In this document: piece by piece, positions 10,705 through 23,244 of the stretch
Position numbering within the stretch: the first letter of the stretch is position 1
Layout of the letters: the number at the start of each line of letters is the position of its first letter
Assembly (NCBI GenBank): GCA_030411725.1
Contig: MU839832.1
Span: 1,178,001-1,242,000, forward strand
Source: Echria macrotheca
Lineage: Eukaryota > Ascomycota > Sordariomycetes > Sordariales > Schizotheciaceae
Length of the DNA: 64,000 nt
Direction of reading: 5' to 3'
The notes under the pieces: generated by a model
Seen by the model: the letters and a program-made list of their open reading frames with translations, nothing else
Database searches by the model: none
Told to the model about the DNA's origin: nothing
Program-made: the position numbers and the translations under genes

Positions 10705-11553
10705 TTTTCTACCTGTTTTTTCGTGTTGTGATGTTTTTTCGTGGTGTATTTAGCCGGGAGCACGACGATAGTTGAGGAGAGAGATCTCGTAGTTATATGG
10801 CCCGTTATCCGGGCTCGACCCGGAGCTGGCGAGCCGAGCCCGTGTGCCCTTGTATTAGCACCATATTAACTCGGCGGGTTAGTATTCGTGGAAATTGAAT
10901 CAATGGGGTTGCATCTGTTTAGCCAATTACACCATATCCGGTTGCGGCGGGAGCGTGGGTTGGGGAACCTGGGGTAGCCAAGAACACTACCCCTATTCAT
11001 GTTGCAATGAAGCCTGGTGCGATTGTGCAGCGGTTGTGTGATGCACAGAAACCGGAAATGCGATTCAGTGCTGCAGTGTCTTGGTCAGTTTCACTGATGC
11101 AACCACTGCCGAGAGCAACTTGAACATGTCCGTCTTGGTGCGGAGATGCAGGTCCCGAGATAACATCCTGCCTGGCGATGGACTTGGCGTGGCTGGGAAC
11201 ATAACACTCATCTTGAGTTTCCACAGCAAGAGAAGGGGGGAGCAGTGACAGGCACTTGACATTCTTCCTGCCGGCAGCTGACGGCCTGTCATCGACAATG
11301 CCAAATTCGAAAGCAGGTCGCCGTCGGTGGCGTTGGAGAGAGGGGTTAATCGATCGCATGTCCATCGCCGTCCGGATCCCGAATCGTCGGGCTTAGCTCC
11401 TCCTAGCCATTATTGATTGAACAAAGAAAATTGTCAGATTAGACTAAGTTTAAAAAGATATCCAAGATCTAGATATATACCACCCAAAAACGCCATATCC
11501 ACCCCATATAGTACACGTACCCATTATTATACACAGAAAAAAAGACCAAACAT
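10705..11553. other. Intergenic region (metalloprotease promoter; 3' end of ABC gene)
   Basis: This stretch lies upstream of the metalloprotease and downstream of the ABC transporter. The reading frames seen (for example 10997-11365 on the minus strand) have no recognisable content. No further signal is claimed. Confidence 0.5.
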
Positions 11554-14500
11554 CTACGATGAAGACTTGCGCTTCTTCGAAAGCAACCCATCCAACTTCC
11601 AATTCCGCACCCGGAAGACATAATACGCCCCGATTGCCACAGCAATATTAAACGCAATATACGCCCAAAGAATTCCAAAGTTGCGCCACCTCTCGTTCCA
11701 AAAGATGTCGACACTCCCAAGGAACTGGTCCGCCACCCTGACGCTGCAATACTCACACGCCTCCGTGGCACTAGGGTTCATCAGCGCACCGGCGCTCCGA
11801 CTAGCCAGCGGCGCGAGATACTGCCCGCACGTCTGACCGGCAGGCGGATCAAACACGAGCATCTCGGCCTCGGAGCAGCGAATGGGTCGGTCGTGGACGA
11901 GCGTTGCCACGATCCCGCCGATCCAGTAGGTAAACGGCGAGACGCGGTACATGAAGATCCAGAAGCCGGGCAGAGCGATCTTAGTTTGTAGCACGCCGCT
12001 GAAGATGGTGCTCATCATGGTGAGCAGGACAACCAGGCCACCGGCGGCCTGGGCGTCCGGGAGGGCCGTGATAGTCATATGCGCGAACGAGCTAGCGTAG
12101 ATGAAGAGTTGGATAACAAAAAGAAGGACGAGGCCCTGGCGGGATGAGGACTGGATGCCAACAACGGGGTAGTAGAAGCAGGCGTAAGTGAGAATGCCCG
12201 TTAGGATCTGCCAGGGCATCTCAACGACGATGTTGGCGATGATGAAAGCCTTCCACGAGTACGTCTTGCTAGGGCGCTCGCGAACCTCATAGAGGGAACG
12301 TTGAGTGATAAAGAGGGGTTGGATCTGTTCTTGTTAGTGATGTCAAGCTAGGGATGGGACTGATACGTACCTGCTGGACTAGCGTTGTAAAGATAGTTGT
12401 GAGCATGAAGACGGCAAAGAGAACGTCACGCGTGCCGGCTTGGGTATCCTTCGGCTTCCAAAATGTAAATCCGATAAAGAGACCAGAAGCAACTCCCAGC
12501 ATGAGCTTGGCAAGGACATAAGCAGGCATCCTCCAGTACTGTTGGAAGATGCGTCGAGTGACCTCCCACACTTGGGTGTAGAATGGCACGGCAAATTCCG
12601 AGTCGCCATCATCGTCGCCTCCGTGTTGCTGGGGAAGTTTTTCGGTCTCGCGGTGGAGGCGTTCCAGTTCGGTTTGGATGTCACGGAACTCGTCGCTCGA
12701 CTTCCACACCGAATGCCAATCCTGACCTTCGTTGTTTACGCCGGTGGCAACAATTTCCAGCATGTATTCTGCCGGGTTCTCATCGTCCCCGCAGCGTCGG
12801 CCGCCGTGAGCTTCAAAGTAGCTGAGAAGCGTCGTGGAATTGTCACCAATGTCTCCAAAGTAGACCGTTTTGCCACCCTTGGCCATGAAGAGCAGACGGT
12901 CGAATTGCTGGAAAAGGAGGGCATTAGGCTGGTGGATGGTGCAGAGGATCGCCTGTCCAGCGTCGGCCAGCTTTCGAAGGAACACGCAGATTGCCCAGGC
13001 ACTTTGGGAGTCTAGACCGCTAGTGGGCTCGTCCAGGAAGAGGAGCAACTTGGGTTTCGCGACAAGCTCAACGCCGATGGTGAGAAGCTTGCGTTGCTCC
13101 ACGTTTAGTCCCTCGCCAGGAATACCGACGACGGCATCCGCATATTCTTCCATGCCAAGCATCTTGATGACTTCTTCGACAAAGGCAAACTTTTCTTCCT
13201 TGCTTACCGACTTGGGCCGACGGAGCAAAGCGCTGAACTGAAGAGACTCCCTCACAGTTGCCGTGTCGAGATGAAGATCTGTCAACTGTTAGCGGCCTGA
13301 ACTAGGGACGAAGACGGATCCAACTCACCTTGTTGCTGGACGTAACCGGTCTGACGCTGGAAGTCAGCCCCAAAAGGCTTTCCGTTGACCAACATGTCTC
13401 CCGTCACCACCCCAACAGTCGTGCGCTGCGCGAGAACATCCAAGAGAGTGGTTTTACCCGCGCCCGAGGCACCCATCAGGGCTGTAAGGGTTCCGGGTTT
13501 GACCCATCCCGACACGTTGTCCAGGAGTCGACGCTGCTCACCCTTGATCTCAATGTCGTAGACAACGTCTTTCCAAGTAAAAATGTCCTTCTGCGGCTCT
13601 AGGTTGGCGCATTGCGGGTCTTGCTTCTCTTGCAAGGTACCCGCGCTAGCATTCCCCTCCTCGTCGGACTTGGCATTCTTGACAACGCTCTCCAAGCCGG
13701 CCGGGACGTGGCCGCGACGGAAGACCAACGCCTCCGCTGTGCTTGCGACAGACGAGTTCATCTCGACCGCGAAGAAGTAGAGAGCCATGAAAAAGACGAG
13801 GAAGCCGATGAGAATACCAAAGTTCCGCCAGACATGCGAGTAGTAATAGTTGTAGTTTGTTCCGATGAAGGAATCGCCACTGACAGTGTAGCGGCCGGGG
13901 ACCGACCCGACGCTTGCGCACACCCAGGAATTGCCGATCGGAGGGGAGTAGGGCGGGACGATATCGGAGCAGGTGAACTCGCGGCCATGGAACTCGTTGG
14001 CGACTAGGATCTCAAAGGCATAAAAAATCGGGTTGAGCCATCGGATCCATCCGAACCATGGATGCATCTGCGGCGGGGGTTGGGTGAAGCCCGTAAAGTT
14101 GACGAGAGCTAGGACAAGGACGCCAGACAAGGCTAAGGCTTGAGAGACGGTCTTCGTGATGGCAGCGAGAGTGCGGAAGACGGCGCTCATGACAAAGGTT
14201 GAGATGTAAGAGATGAGGAAGTACAAGAAGAACTGAGCAGGCTCGCGGCGGAGACCGGCCAGGAAATAGACAACAACGTTGAAGACGGTCGCAGTGGCAA
14301 ATTTGATCGGGAGGTCGGCGACTATACCGGCGGCAGCTTCCGTAGCAGGGTGGTAGAAGGCGTACGAATGGTGTTTCTCGACGATGGGACGCTGGGCGTA
14401 AAGCCCGTCAATCTCCGAAATGGCTGTTAGAGCGTTGAGAAGGATGGCCATGAATAGGACCGACCCCTTGCCAGCAAATCCGACGGTGGCATCGGGATTT

Positions 14501-16227
14501 CCGTAAAAGAGAGAACCAATGATGAATGCAATAATGAGGTTGGATGCGATATGAGAAAGGGGAGCGGCAAAGTCGCCACGAAGCCGCTGGTACGCTCTGA
14601 CGGTGTTGAGCTTGACTTGCATCCCGATGCTCAGGGTGTAGGGTGACTTGGGCCGGACATGCTTTGCTTGGTTGAGGTTCTTGTGCTCGCGCATTGTCGA
14701 AATGCTCTCAGAGACGCGTTCGCCTTCAAACTCTCGGTCGTATTCGTCAAGTTCCTTGAGAAGCGCCTTGAACTCGGGCGACTCATGCCAGTACCGTTCG
14801 AAGTCCTCGGCGGTGCGCGGCACCTTGTTCTCCATGCCCTGCCGGGCAACGCGCTCATCCGGGTTTGTGACAGCCGTCAAGAAATCGCCCGTCGTCTGGC
14901 GAGGAGGGCAATACCACCCCTGCCTCTCGAAAAAGGCCTTGGCCGAGGCCGCGGGACCGAAGTAGATCTGGCGGCCTGCATACAGGACAGTGACCTTGTC
15001 AAAGATATCGTAGATGGCCTGACTCGCTTGGTACATGGCAACAGCGTGGGCAGGCGCCCAGATGTCTGAGGAAAGTCGAAGGGCTTGAACAAACTTTAGA
15101 GAACTTGCCGAGTCGAGACCTCGGGTGCTGGGCATGTAAGTAAACACCCAAGCCACTCGAAAAGGGGTAATTGGCAAAGGCCTACCTGTTGTCCCATGCA
15201 TTGATGGGGGATCCGGCGACCATCATTTCGGCGATACTCACACGTTTCCTTTCGCCTCCAGACACACCACGGATGTAATCATTGCCAACTTTCGTGTTGT
15301 ACGTGTGAGAAAGGCCGAAGACGGCCATCACGACTTGGGCGATGTACTGGGTGTACTCGCTCCGCGACATATCCTGGATGCGGTTGCTCGGTGTTCTGCA
15401 CGACGCTGCAAACTCTAGAGTCTGGCCGACCGTGAGATGCGGGAAGTGCTTGTCAACCTACGGGACAATGTTAGCAAGCCTAGCTGCCAAAGATGCAAGG
15501 GCAAGGGACATACCTCCTGGTTGTAGATGACCTCTCCCTTGAACTCCTTCTTGATGCGCTTCTGGGAGATGCCATTGTAGTGGATGCTAGACTTCTCCCC
15601 CAGCTCCAGACCGTGAAGCTCGCCCGTGATTGTCTTCAAGAAGGTGCTGCATCCCGAACCGGGCCGGCCAAGCACGGCGAGGAGCTCGCCGCTCTTGAGG
15701 AGACCATGGAAGCCACGGAGGATATGCCGACGTTGCTTCTTGGCAGACCCAAACAGCTCGCCAATGCGGAGGGGAGACAGCAGAACGGAGCCCACTGTCT
15801 CTTGAAGCTGCAGTGCTGAGCCGGAGCCGAAGACGTCAAGGTCCCTGAAGCCGACGCTGAGGTTGGTGGCATGGTGTCCCTTGCCGCGGACCTGTTCGAT
15901 GAAGTGCTGCGCCCACCTCGACACATCGAACTTGGCGCTCTGGGGATCCAGGGAGGGATCGAGCGACTCGGGCTGGGGGTGGCCAGCGCGCGAGTGACGG
16001 CGCGAGAGTGCTGTTGCGATCCTCTGCAGCTCCCTGGTCTGGGCGTCGTCCATTGTGGTGCGCTGACGCGTCAGGCCATGTTCCGTTAGGGTATCGTCGC
16101 CAACATCGGATGAACTAGAGCTGGAGCTGGAGCTGGAGCTAGTGACGTTGGCGGTGCTGCTATTGTTGGGCTCGGGCGACTGCACCGTCTGCTGTCGGCC
16201 GACTGCTTCATGGTGGGCGGTGTCCAT
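11554..16227 (-). CDS. Pleiotropic drug resistance (PDR/ABCG) full-size ABC transporter
   Basis: Exons 16227-15514, 15457-15186, 15127-13329, 13278-12371 and 12324-11554 give 1487 residues, the normal size. The order is NBD1-TMD1-NBD2-TMD2, typical of fungal ABCG pumps. NBD1 has the degenerate Walker A GRPGSGCST, the signature VSGGERKRVS and a Walker B ending in NAWDNSTRGLDS. NBD2 has the canonical GASGAGKTT, the degenerate signature LNVEQRKLL and LLFLDEPTSGLDS. This asymmetry is normal for the family. Each TMD has about six helices plus a Cys-containing external loop. The N-terminus carries a run of 11 Ser encoded by a hexamer repeat. The start was set at MDTAHHEAV, the first ATG in frame. 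The likely role is ATP-driven export of lipophilic compounds at the plasma membrane; the substrate is unknown. Confidence 0.93.
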
Positions 16228-16823
16228 GGCGTCTGCAATGATGTGGTGCACATCGCAATCTGGCCACACCAGCCCGCGAGGGGCGCGGCTTTATGGTCTA
16301 CTGCGATTGTCATGCTCATTTTCGAGCGCTCCGCCGGATCATGCCAAGGTCGGATTTGCTCCGTCGCGCCCGAGGGATCCGTCCCTGTGTCGAGGTGTTT
16401 TGGGTGGAGTTGGCCATCTGCAGCATTGCCGTCGCCAATTTTCGAGGCGGGCTCTGGACGAGTCGTCCCGCGCTGTGATTGGCCAGTGCCCCTCTCCCAT
16501 TCCACAAAACCCCTGAACTCAGCCTCGGAAGGCCGCAATCACCTGCCAAGAATCCACCTCGGCAGCTGCTCGCTGAGATGATTGCGAGACGATTCTCGCA
16601 ATCTTTGCATCCATCCTGTCGGTCGGGCCTGTCGGTCGGGCCGTCTGAAGTCTCCGACCCGAGCGAGCAGCCAGGTGTCATCCCGATCGATGCCACCGAT
16701 GGCTCCGCTGCTCGGTTTCGCTCCCAAAGACGTCATCCCCCGACACGGACATCACGGACCCGCCCACAGAGACGAGGGAAAATTCTACGGCGATGAGTTG
16801 CAGATACGCTAGTATGGGTACCT
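16228..16823. other. ABC transporter promoter and 3' flank of the NADAR gene
   Basis: No gene is supported. The region includes a perfect 13-bp tandem duplication at 16617-16642, listed separately. The remaining reading frames are shadows without motifs. Confidence 0.5.
16617..16642. repeat. 13-bp tandem duplication in the ABC transporter promoter
   Basis: TGTCGGTCGGGCC occurs twice head to tail, about 390 bp upstream of the ABC transporter start. The CGG content is of the kind bound by zinc-cluster regulators, but no such site is proven. Confidence 0.6.
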
Positions 16824-17471
16824 TCACATGTGACATGCTACTCTAACGTCCTCTTCCTCCTGCTCCCGCAACCGCTTCCTGACAAACATCAGTGCCTTGC
16901 CCACCTTATTCTCCCCCCAGTGCACCTGGTTCTGCATTGCGTCCTTTTCCTTGAAGCCAATCCCCCACACGTGGTCTGTACTCGACGTCTGGACCAGCAT
17001 CCGGTCCCGTGTGCCCAGCAGTTTGCGCTTCAGTTCCGGGTTCTGACCGAACTTGGCCATGTTGCCGACCACCGCCACCTCCTCCAAGCTCTTCGAACTC
17101 CAGTGTTCCGCGTAGAAGTCAGCCATTTTCTTGTCGAGTTTGTTTGTTTTGCCGTCTGTGCTCTGCATGACTTTCATGACTTGCATGACTTGGCGTTGTC
17201 TTTCAATATACGTAAACATCCTGGCTTCGCAGTACCTCATAAACTGTTCAACGGAATGGAACTCGAGTCGATACAGGGATTGACACAGGGACTCGCGGTG
17301 TGGGGGAGGCTGTCCATCGAGGACGAGCAGATGATTGATGTCGCCTACGCTGACCGTGAAACTGCTGGGGAACGAATGGCAGAACTCTCCGTGTTTATCG
17401 AAGCACAGGTGGAAGAACAGCGGTTCAGGATCCGTTCGATATTTGCTACTTTGTGGTGGATGGCCGCTCAT
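16824..17471 (-). CDS. NADAR-domain protein (YbiA-like N-glycosidase family)
   Basis: An intronless frame of 215 residues starting MSGHPPQSSKYRT. The NADAR/DUF1768 features are clear: FHSVEQFMRYCEARMF (residues about 72-87), VVGNMAKFGQNPELKRKLLG (about 133-152), the TSSTDHVWGIGF block with the conserved DxxWGxG core, and the closing NQVHWGENKVGKALMFVRKRL. Family members cleave N-glycosidic bonds of riboflavin intermediates (YbiA) or of ADP-ribosylated bases and related compounds. No signal peptide is present, so it is probably cytosolic. The N-terminal 60 residues include an insert (VLDGQPPPHRES) not typical of the bacterial core. It is transcribed divergently from the GTPase gene at 18718. 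The family call is strong, the substrate unknown. Confidence 0.88.
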   Translation of the reverse strand: MSGHPPQSSKYRTDPEPLFFHLCFDKHGEFCHSFPSSFTVSVGDINHLLVLDGQPPPHRESLCQSLYRLEFHSVEQFMRYCEARMFTYIERQRQVMQVMKVMQSTDGKTNKLDKKMADFYAEHWSSKSLEEVAVVGNMAKFGQNPELKRKLLGTRDRMLVQTSSTDHVWGIGFKEKDAMQNQVHWGENKVGKALMFVRKRLREQEEEDVRVACHM

Positions 17472-18717
17472 GGCTTACTCTCTGGTGATGAACTGATTGC
17501 CGTTTGCTGTGTACGGGTTGTTTCAAGTATCTGATGAAAGAGTCCTCGTATGAAATGGGGTCGCGACGTGTGCGTTGAGGGTAGAACCCGGCAGGTCTTA
17601 AGAGGTCGATGGAGGGCTGTTATGTTCACAACTTCAGGAATTTATGTTCTGTGCCGTCGGCGGGGCCATTCTAATCTTATCACAGTTGAGTTTTGTGCGA
17701 ACGGCTTATCTACCACTGGCTAGAAGACATGACGCTTGCCGGTGGTTGCGCTAGGGTAAGGTAGCGGAAACGCAGGCAACCACATACAGACGCCTATGGC
17801 CTAGACACGCACATATTCCATGTCCATTTGAAAACATGTCCTCATTTCTCGAGTATTTTTTTAACTTGCTTCCGTTACCTCATATTTAGACACTCAATCT
17901 GGAACTTGGACAAGATTCAGTGAGGCGAGCAACTCATTATGTTCCTACCAAAGTCCTGGTTGATGCATCCAAACACCAGGACTCGCTCTCGCTCATATCC
18001 GACTGGCAGCATTGAGGATGAAAGCCGATGACGAGAAACAAGAGGTCGGAATCGAGTTCAACTGTTGCCCAACCAGTACGGATAATAGCAGGGGATTCAT
18101 GAACGAACCGATGTTGGTTTTGTCGCACAAATGTGCATTATCCAATCATGGACAGCATCGACTCCCAATCCGAGCCAAGGGGTCTTGGGCGACAGCGCAG
18201 CCAGCCAGATTGCTTGCCTCGACTGCAGCGATGCCCCTCAACCCGACCACACACGTGGCCGTCAACGCACCGCTTGTTCAGGTCCACATAGGCCCTCCAC
18301 AGGCCACGTCGAGGAGTCGTTAACTTGCCACCAAGCAACTACCAGCCCAAAATTAACAGCACGTCTCGTTCCAAGGGCAGCACTGGGGTTCGTATTGCGA
18401 CTTGTTTGGGCTGCGAGAATGCCCATCGACCTATCACAGACAGGAAAACGGCAACGGTGCCCGAGACAGCCATGAACGATTGTCGTGCATGTCTGGTGCC
18501 ATCTGGCTCTCAGCGTGGCCGTTGAGAAGTCTCTCCACCAAGTCACGTCTCACCACTTGATGAGCTGTCTGCCCAACAATCCTTGACCATGGATGTAGCA
18601 AGACTCTTCATAAGATCGCGCCTCACTGAAGCGGTCGAACTCATTCCTTTTCTTCACATTGTTTTGAGATTTCTCCCAAAGACAGATCTTCTGACTGAGC
18701 GCACACAGCCAATCACC
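17472..18717. other. Divergent promoter between the NADAR and GTPase genes
   Basis: About 1.2 kb separates the two start codons. A frame open from 18583 could extend the GTPase N-terminus, but its residues look unlike the family and the downstream ATG has a better context. No other coding or RNA feature is supported. Confidence 0.5.
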
Positions 18718-20186
18718 ATGGCCAATCAGCAAGTCACAGATGTTTACATCGCCGTCGTAGGCGTCGCTGGCGCAGGCAAGAACTCTCTCATCTCGGCTTG
18801 TGCAGGGCAAACCCCAGAAACAAGTGTCGAAGCCTGTAAGTCGCACAGGCTGTGCCCGTTCCCCAACCATAACTGACTTTCTTGACAGTCCCCGATACTT
18901 CGTTCATCTATAATGAAAACACTCGGGTTCATCTCATCGACATCCCCGGCTTCACCGACGCCGATCCCGATCACGACACAACACCCGAACAGGAACGCAC
19001 CCTCGAGCGCATCAACAAGCTCATCGCCGACGGCAAGACCATCAGCGGCATCATATTCCTCCACCCCATCACCACAGAAGCCAACACGACCCTCGCACTG
19101 CGCAACATTGAACTCTTCCGGTCCCTCTGCGGCCCCACAGCTCAGGCCCAGAGCTTTGCAGTGCTCGCCACATCAATGTGGTCCCAAGTCGACAACCCCG
19201 AGGATGCTGCCCGTCGCGAGTCGGCACTTGTAGACGACGCCTCCGCCTCCTTCTTCGGCCGGATGCACCAAGACGGCAGCAAGGTCTTCCGCTTCTCTGA
19301 AACCAAGGAGTCTGCACTCGACATGGTATCGTACCTCCTCGCCCAGCGCAACGTCGGCGGCGAGGCCCTACCCACGCCTCCCATGACGCCGCAACTCAAA
19401 GTAGCCAAGCCACACTACCCCGTCCCCCACAAAGCTGTCTCCCACAAAGCCGTCCAGACCGACGTGATTCCAGCAGACGACCCCTTCCACCAGTCCATCC
19501 TCCGCGCGCGTGAGGCACACATGGCCCGGCTAGCGGACATGTATGCCCACATGGAAGCTGCTGCCCGTGATCACGACACGGCAATGCAGGGTCTCTTCGG
19601 CGCCGAGGTCGAGGCCCTTCGGCGCAAGATTGCCACAGCCGAGGAAGGCCAAGCCCGCCTGCGACAGGTGATTGTCGAGACGAACCAGCAGAAGAACAAC
19701 GAGATCTCGGCGCTGCGGTCCGAGATGGCCGCCGCCCGCGCCGCCTTCAATACCGACCTCGAGGCCCGCGACAAGACATCGCGCGAGCAAACGGCACGCC
19801 TCGAAGCCGAGCACGCGCGCGCCCTCGAGGAGAAGGAGAAGGCTGTCCGCGCCGAGGGCGACCGGCGCATCCAGACGCTCGTAGACGAGATGTCGGCCGA
19901 GAGCGACGAGCGCGTGCACAAGGTGCGCATCGAGATGGAGCACGAGATGGTGGAGCGCGTGGGCGCCGTCCGCGCCGAGATGGACAGGCTCAAAGTCGAG
20001 CACGACCAGAACATGATGGCGCTCAAAACCGAGATCAGGAACTTGATGGCGCGTGAGGAGAAGGCGCTGGAGCGCGCGCGCACCGCCGAGCTGGCCCGGA
20101 AGGGGGACGACGCTTTTGTCCGGCAGCCGTTGCAGGCCTGGGCCGTTGCGAGGCTGTGGGGTGTCGGACAGGCTCGGACAAGGTAA
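18718..20186 (+). CDS. P-loop GTPase (AIG1/G-domain type) with long coiled coil
   Basis: Exons 18718-18835 and 18889-20186 (53-bp intron, GTAAGT to TTGACAG) give 471 residues. Residues about 9-25 are VYIAVVGVAGAGKNSLIS, a Walker A motif with Asn where Ser or Thr is normal. The G3 element is LIDIPGFTDAD, and GIIFLHPI and FAVLATSMW resemble the later strands of fungal AIG1/septin-like GTPases. From about residue 235 to 450 the protein is an almost continuous Ala/Glu/Arg/Lys coiled coil. The frame ends in AGG TAA within AAGGTAAGA, a good donor sequence. Splicing 20183-20297 would instead add about 30 residues (RFIEAFFWCFPFRW...), so the C-terminus is uncertain. Such proteins often oligomerise at membranes; the role is unknown. 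Confidence 0.8.
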
Positions 20187-20986
20187 GATGGTCCCTACCC
20201 TACCCTACCCTACCCTACCCCTTTTATTCCCCGGCGGCGGTTTGGTGGCTTTGTTTCTCGATAAGGAAGAGGGACCGTTGATACTTGGGATTTCAAGGTT
20301 TATCGAGGCCTTCTTCTGGTGCTTCCCGTTCCGGTGGAGGCGGACGAGCACCGTCGAGATTCCCCTGCTTCCCTATCATCGGTCGCCTTGAGGCTTGGAG
20401 GTGGAATGCATTGCTTGGCGTTTGGTTTGGCATTCGGTCTGGTGGGCATGGGACGGAGTCAGTCGTTTGAATATGGGCTCATTTGTCTTCCATAGTAATG
20501 GTTTCTTCTAGCACGTACCTTGGGTAATATCGCACTGCATGGCGTGGGTCGTTTGGGACTTGGGCAACTGGGCCGGTAGAAAACAACTCGCAACTGTCCG
20601 GGAATCAGTGGATCAAGATTTTGCGGCAAACACGAGGGGCCTGGCTAGCTTTTGGAAAGAAGGTTATTTTATCTTACCGTCATTTTGGGAGAAATGGGTG
20701 CGGGACTTGTAGGGAGATGGCGATCAGTTAGGATATCGACTACTAGGATCAGAGGAGAACGATCTGTGTCCTTGTTATGAGGCACCTCGCCATGAAGTTA
20801 CATCCGCCTTCCCGTCCACCTTGGCAACTGAGGAGTGATTTGCCGCCCGTCGGTGAGTTATGATTGGGCATCGCCTGCTCGCCTGCTCTTATCACAACTC
20901 CCGTGCACCTTCCAGGTTTTACGTCGCAAAAATTCTGTTATCATCTATGCACTCGAAGCCGCTCTCAGTCGTGTTTGACTTTCGCC
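20187..20986. other. Intergenic region between the GTPase and HET genes
   Basis: The stretch opens with a CCCTA microsatellite and may include a last GTPase exon at 20298-20391. The part before 20987 holds the HET gene promoter. No separate gene is supported. Confidence 0.5.
20193..20222. repeat. (CCCTA)n microsatellite
   Basis: About 5.6 copies of CCCTA follow the GTPase stop codon. The unit resembles but does not equal the CCCTAA telomere repeat. If the C-terminal intron is real the repeat lies inside it. Confidence 0.85.
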
Positions 20987-23244
20987 ATGGCTTCCTCCGG
21001 GGTTGCGATGAGCTCTCCGTCCACGCGCTGCAAAGTAGTACGAGGATTATTGGAGCTTGATTACATGGAGCCATTTGGCGGTATTATTGATTGCCATCGT
21101 CGCGGGTGTGTCGACTGCCGGTTTCTCGTCGACGTGTTGGGCACCATGCATCTTCCAATACCGGCGATGAATGAACAACTCATGCTGGAGTACACGGAGG
21201 TGGAACATCGCTACTTCACCATTTATATAGAAAAGTTAGACCTTGACGCAGGGCAGGTAGACATCTACACAGGGGAGGTGAGCGAGGAGCCCAGACCCGT
21301 CAGCCCTATGAGTGTCTTCTCAACAGGTCATTCCTTCTCACTTCACCACTCGTCGCAAGGTCCGTTATTGCCGCTCATACCTTCTTTTCCGTCTGAAATT
21401 TGACTGACGCGCGAAAAGACAACCTCGCATGGCTTAAGGGACTGAAAACCTTGAGTACACCGCCGCCACTATTTGATCACGACATAATGGAAGTGGCCAA
21501 GTCATCGGCTTCCACGGCTGCCTTTGATCGGGCCAGGCAGTGGCTATCGCACTGCGTCGAGAACCACCCTCATTGTCGGACTCATAACAGAGAAGGTGCG
21601 GGGCCTGGACGGTTGCTTGAGCTGTCCTCAGACTCTCCAAACACGATACGGCTCGTCGACTTCGAAAGCAGGACAGAATGGCCACCATATGCATGTCTCA
21701 GCTACTGCTGGGGCACCGATCTGAAAGGGGTCATAACCACCACTAACGCCAGCCTTGCCGACCATCTGGTGGGAATTTCAGTCGAGGTGCTACCCAAAAC
21801 ACTCGCCGATGCCGTTCGGGTATGCCGAGAGCTCGGCGTACCATACCTCTGGGTCGACTCCCTCTGCATCATCCAGCAAGACAGCGACGACTTTGCCAAG
21901 GAAGGATCCAAAATGGATGCCATATACGCGAACTCGCTCCTCACCATGTATGCCAAACACGTGAGTTCCTGCAAGGACGGCTTCCTCGGCCCTCAGGATT
22001 TTGGCAAGCCGGATTGGCAAAGCCTGGCCCCTTTCCCGACGCCAACCGGGTTGCCTTTTTATGTGAGACAGGGAAATCACAAGGTTGATGAGGACTTTCC
22101 TCTCGACTCTCGAGGGTGGTGTCTCCAGGAGTGCATGCTCCCAAAGCGCCAGCTTATTTACACTGGAAAGGAGATGGTGTGGAAATGCAACAGCCATCAT
22201 CTGTGTGAGTGCGGTCATATATTTCCGGGGCCTGGCGACGGCGGTTGTGGATACACAGCTCACTCGTTGAGAGCCGCTGACGCCCGCTTCGGTGATGAAG
22301 TCCAGTGGTGGACCAGGGTTGTTGAGAACTACTCGGACAGATCCTTGACCAATCTACACGACAAGCTCCCCGCCATTTCCGCCGTTGCCAGGCTGGCCAC
22401 CTCTCATTTGTTTCCACCGGGTGTTGGCTACTTTGCCGGATTGTTGGAGGAAGGGCTGCCTGACCAGCTTCTTTGGTGGAGAGAGAACTGGCTGAAACAA
22501 CGGGCGCGTGTTGATGATCGGATGCCTACTTGGTCATGGGCATCTGTCCCAGGGCCTGTCAAGTTCTCTCATCCCGACAAAATTGACCAGTCGACCCCTA
22601 TAGCCGTTGTTAACTCGATCTCATGCACACCCTCCCATCCAGGGTACCCGCTGGGATCCATAACATCCGGTTATCTGGTTCTAAACGCTCCCGTCCTTGA
22701 AGTTCACTTGGCTGTTCGGAAAGCCGACACGCTTGAGTATCCTTCCGCCATCGAGGAACAGCTCGTTCCTCACCTTCGCCAACAGTCCCTCCTCTCCATC
22801 TCGGCCTTGAAACTAGATATTGGGCAGATGTCTTCGGATGGCGTCGACTACGGCACGGAACGGCACTTGGACTCGCGCTCCGAATTGTACTCGTGCGAGT
22901 ACATCATCTCCACGAAGCAGTACGTCGCCTGTGGAATCCGCTTAAATAAATGCAAGCTTTACTATCTTGATCGTCGGGAACCAACGGTTGGAAACGACTG
23001 GAGACACAAGGGCAAGGGGCCTCATATGGAGTTTCTCCTCCTAGAAGCGACATCAGAGGAGGGGACCTTTCGGCGGGTTGGTTATGGCATCGGCTCCGTA
23101 CAGCTCCTGGGCGCGGGAGAAGAGGGACAAAACATTGGCAAGATTGTTTGGAAGCCTGAGGTGAAGGAGCCTGACATGAAGTTATCTGGCAATAATCCTA
23201 CCTGGCCTGGGGAGATGGTATCGAGGCGACTGCGGATTATTTAG
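20987..23244 (+). CDS. HET-domain protein (heterokaryon incompatibility type)
   Basis: Exons 20987-21359 and 21419-23244 (59-bp intron with the less usual donor GTCCGT, branch CTGAC, acceptor GAAAAG) give 732 residues. The start ATG sits in CGCCATGG. The HET domain covers about residues 215-375: WPPYACLSYCWG, LPKTLADAVRVCRELGVPYL, WVDSLCIIQQDSDDFAKEGS, then SRGWCLQECMLPKRQLIY. The N-terminal 120 residues contain a small CxxxxCxxC-like cluster (DCHRRGCVDCRF) that is common before such domains. HET proteins trigger cell death on recognition of non-self in some ascomycetes, but most copies in a genome have no known role. The domain is certain, the biological role inferred. Confidence 0.92.
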
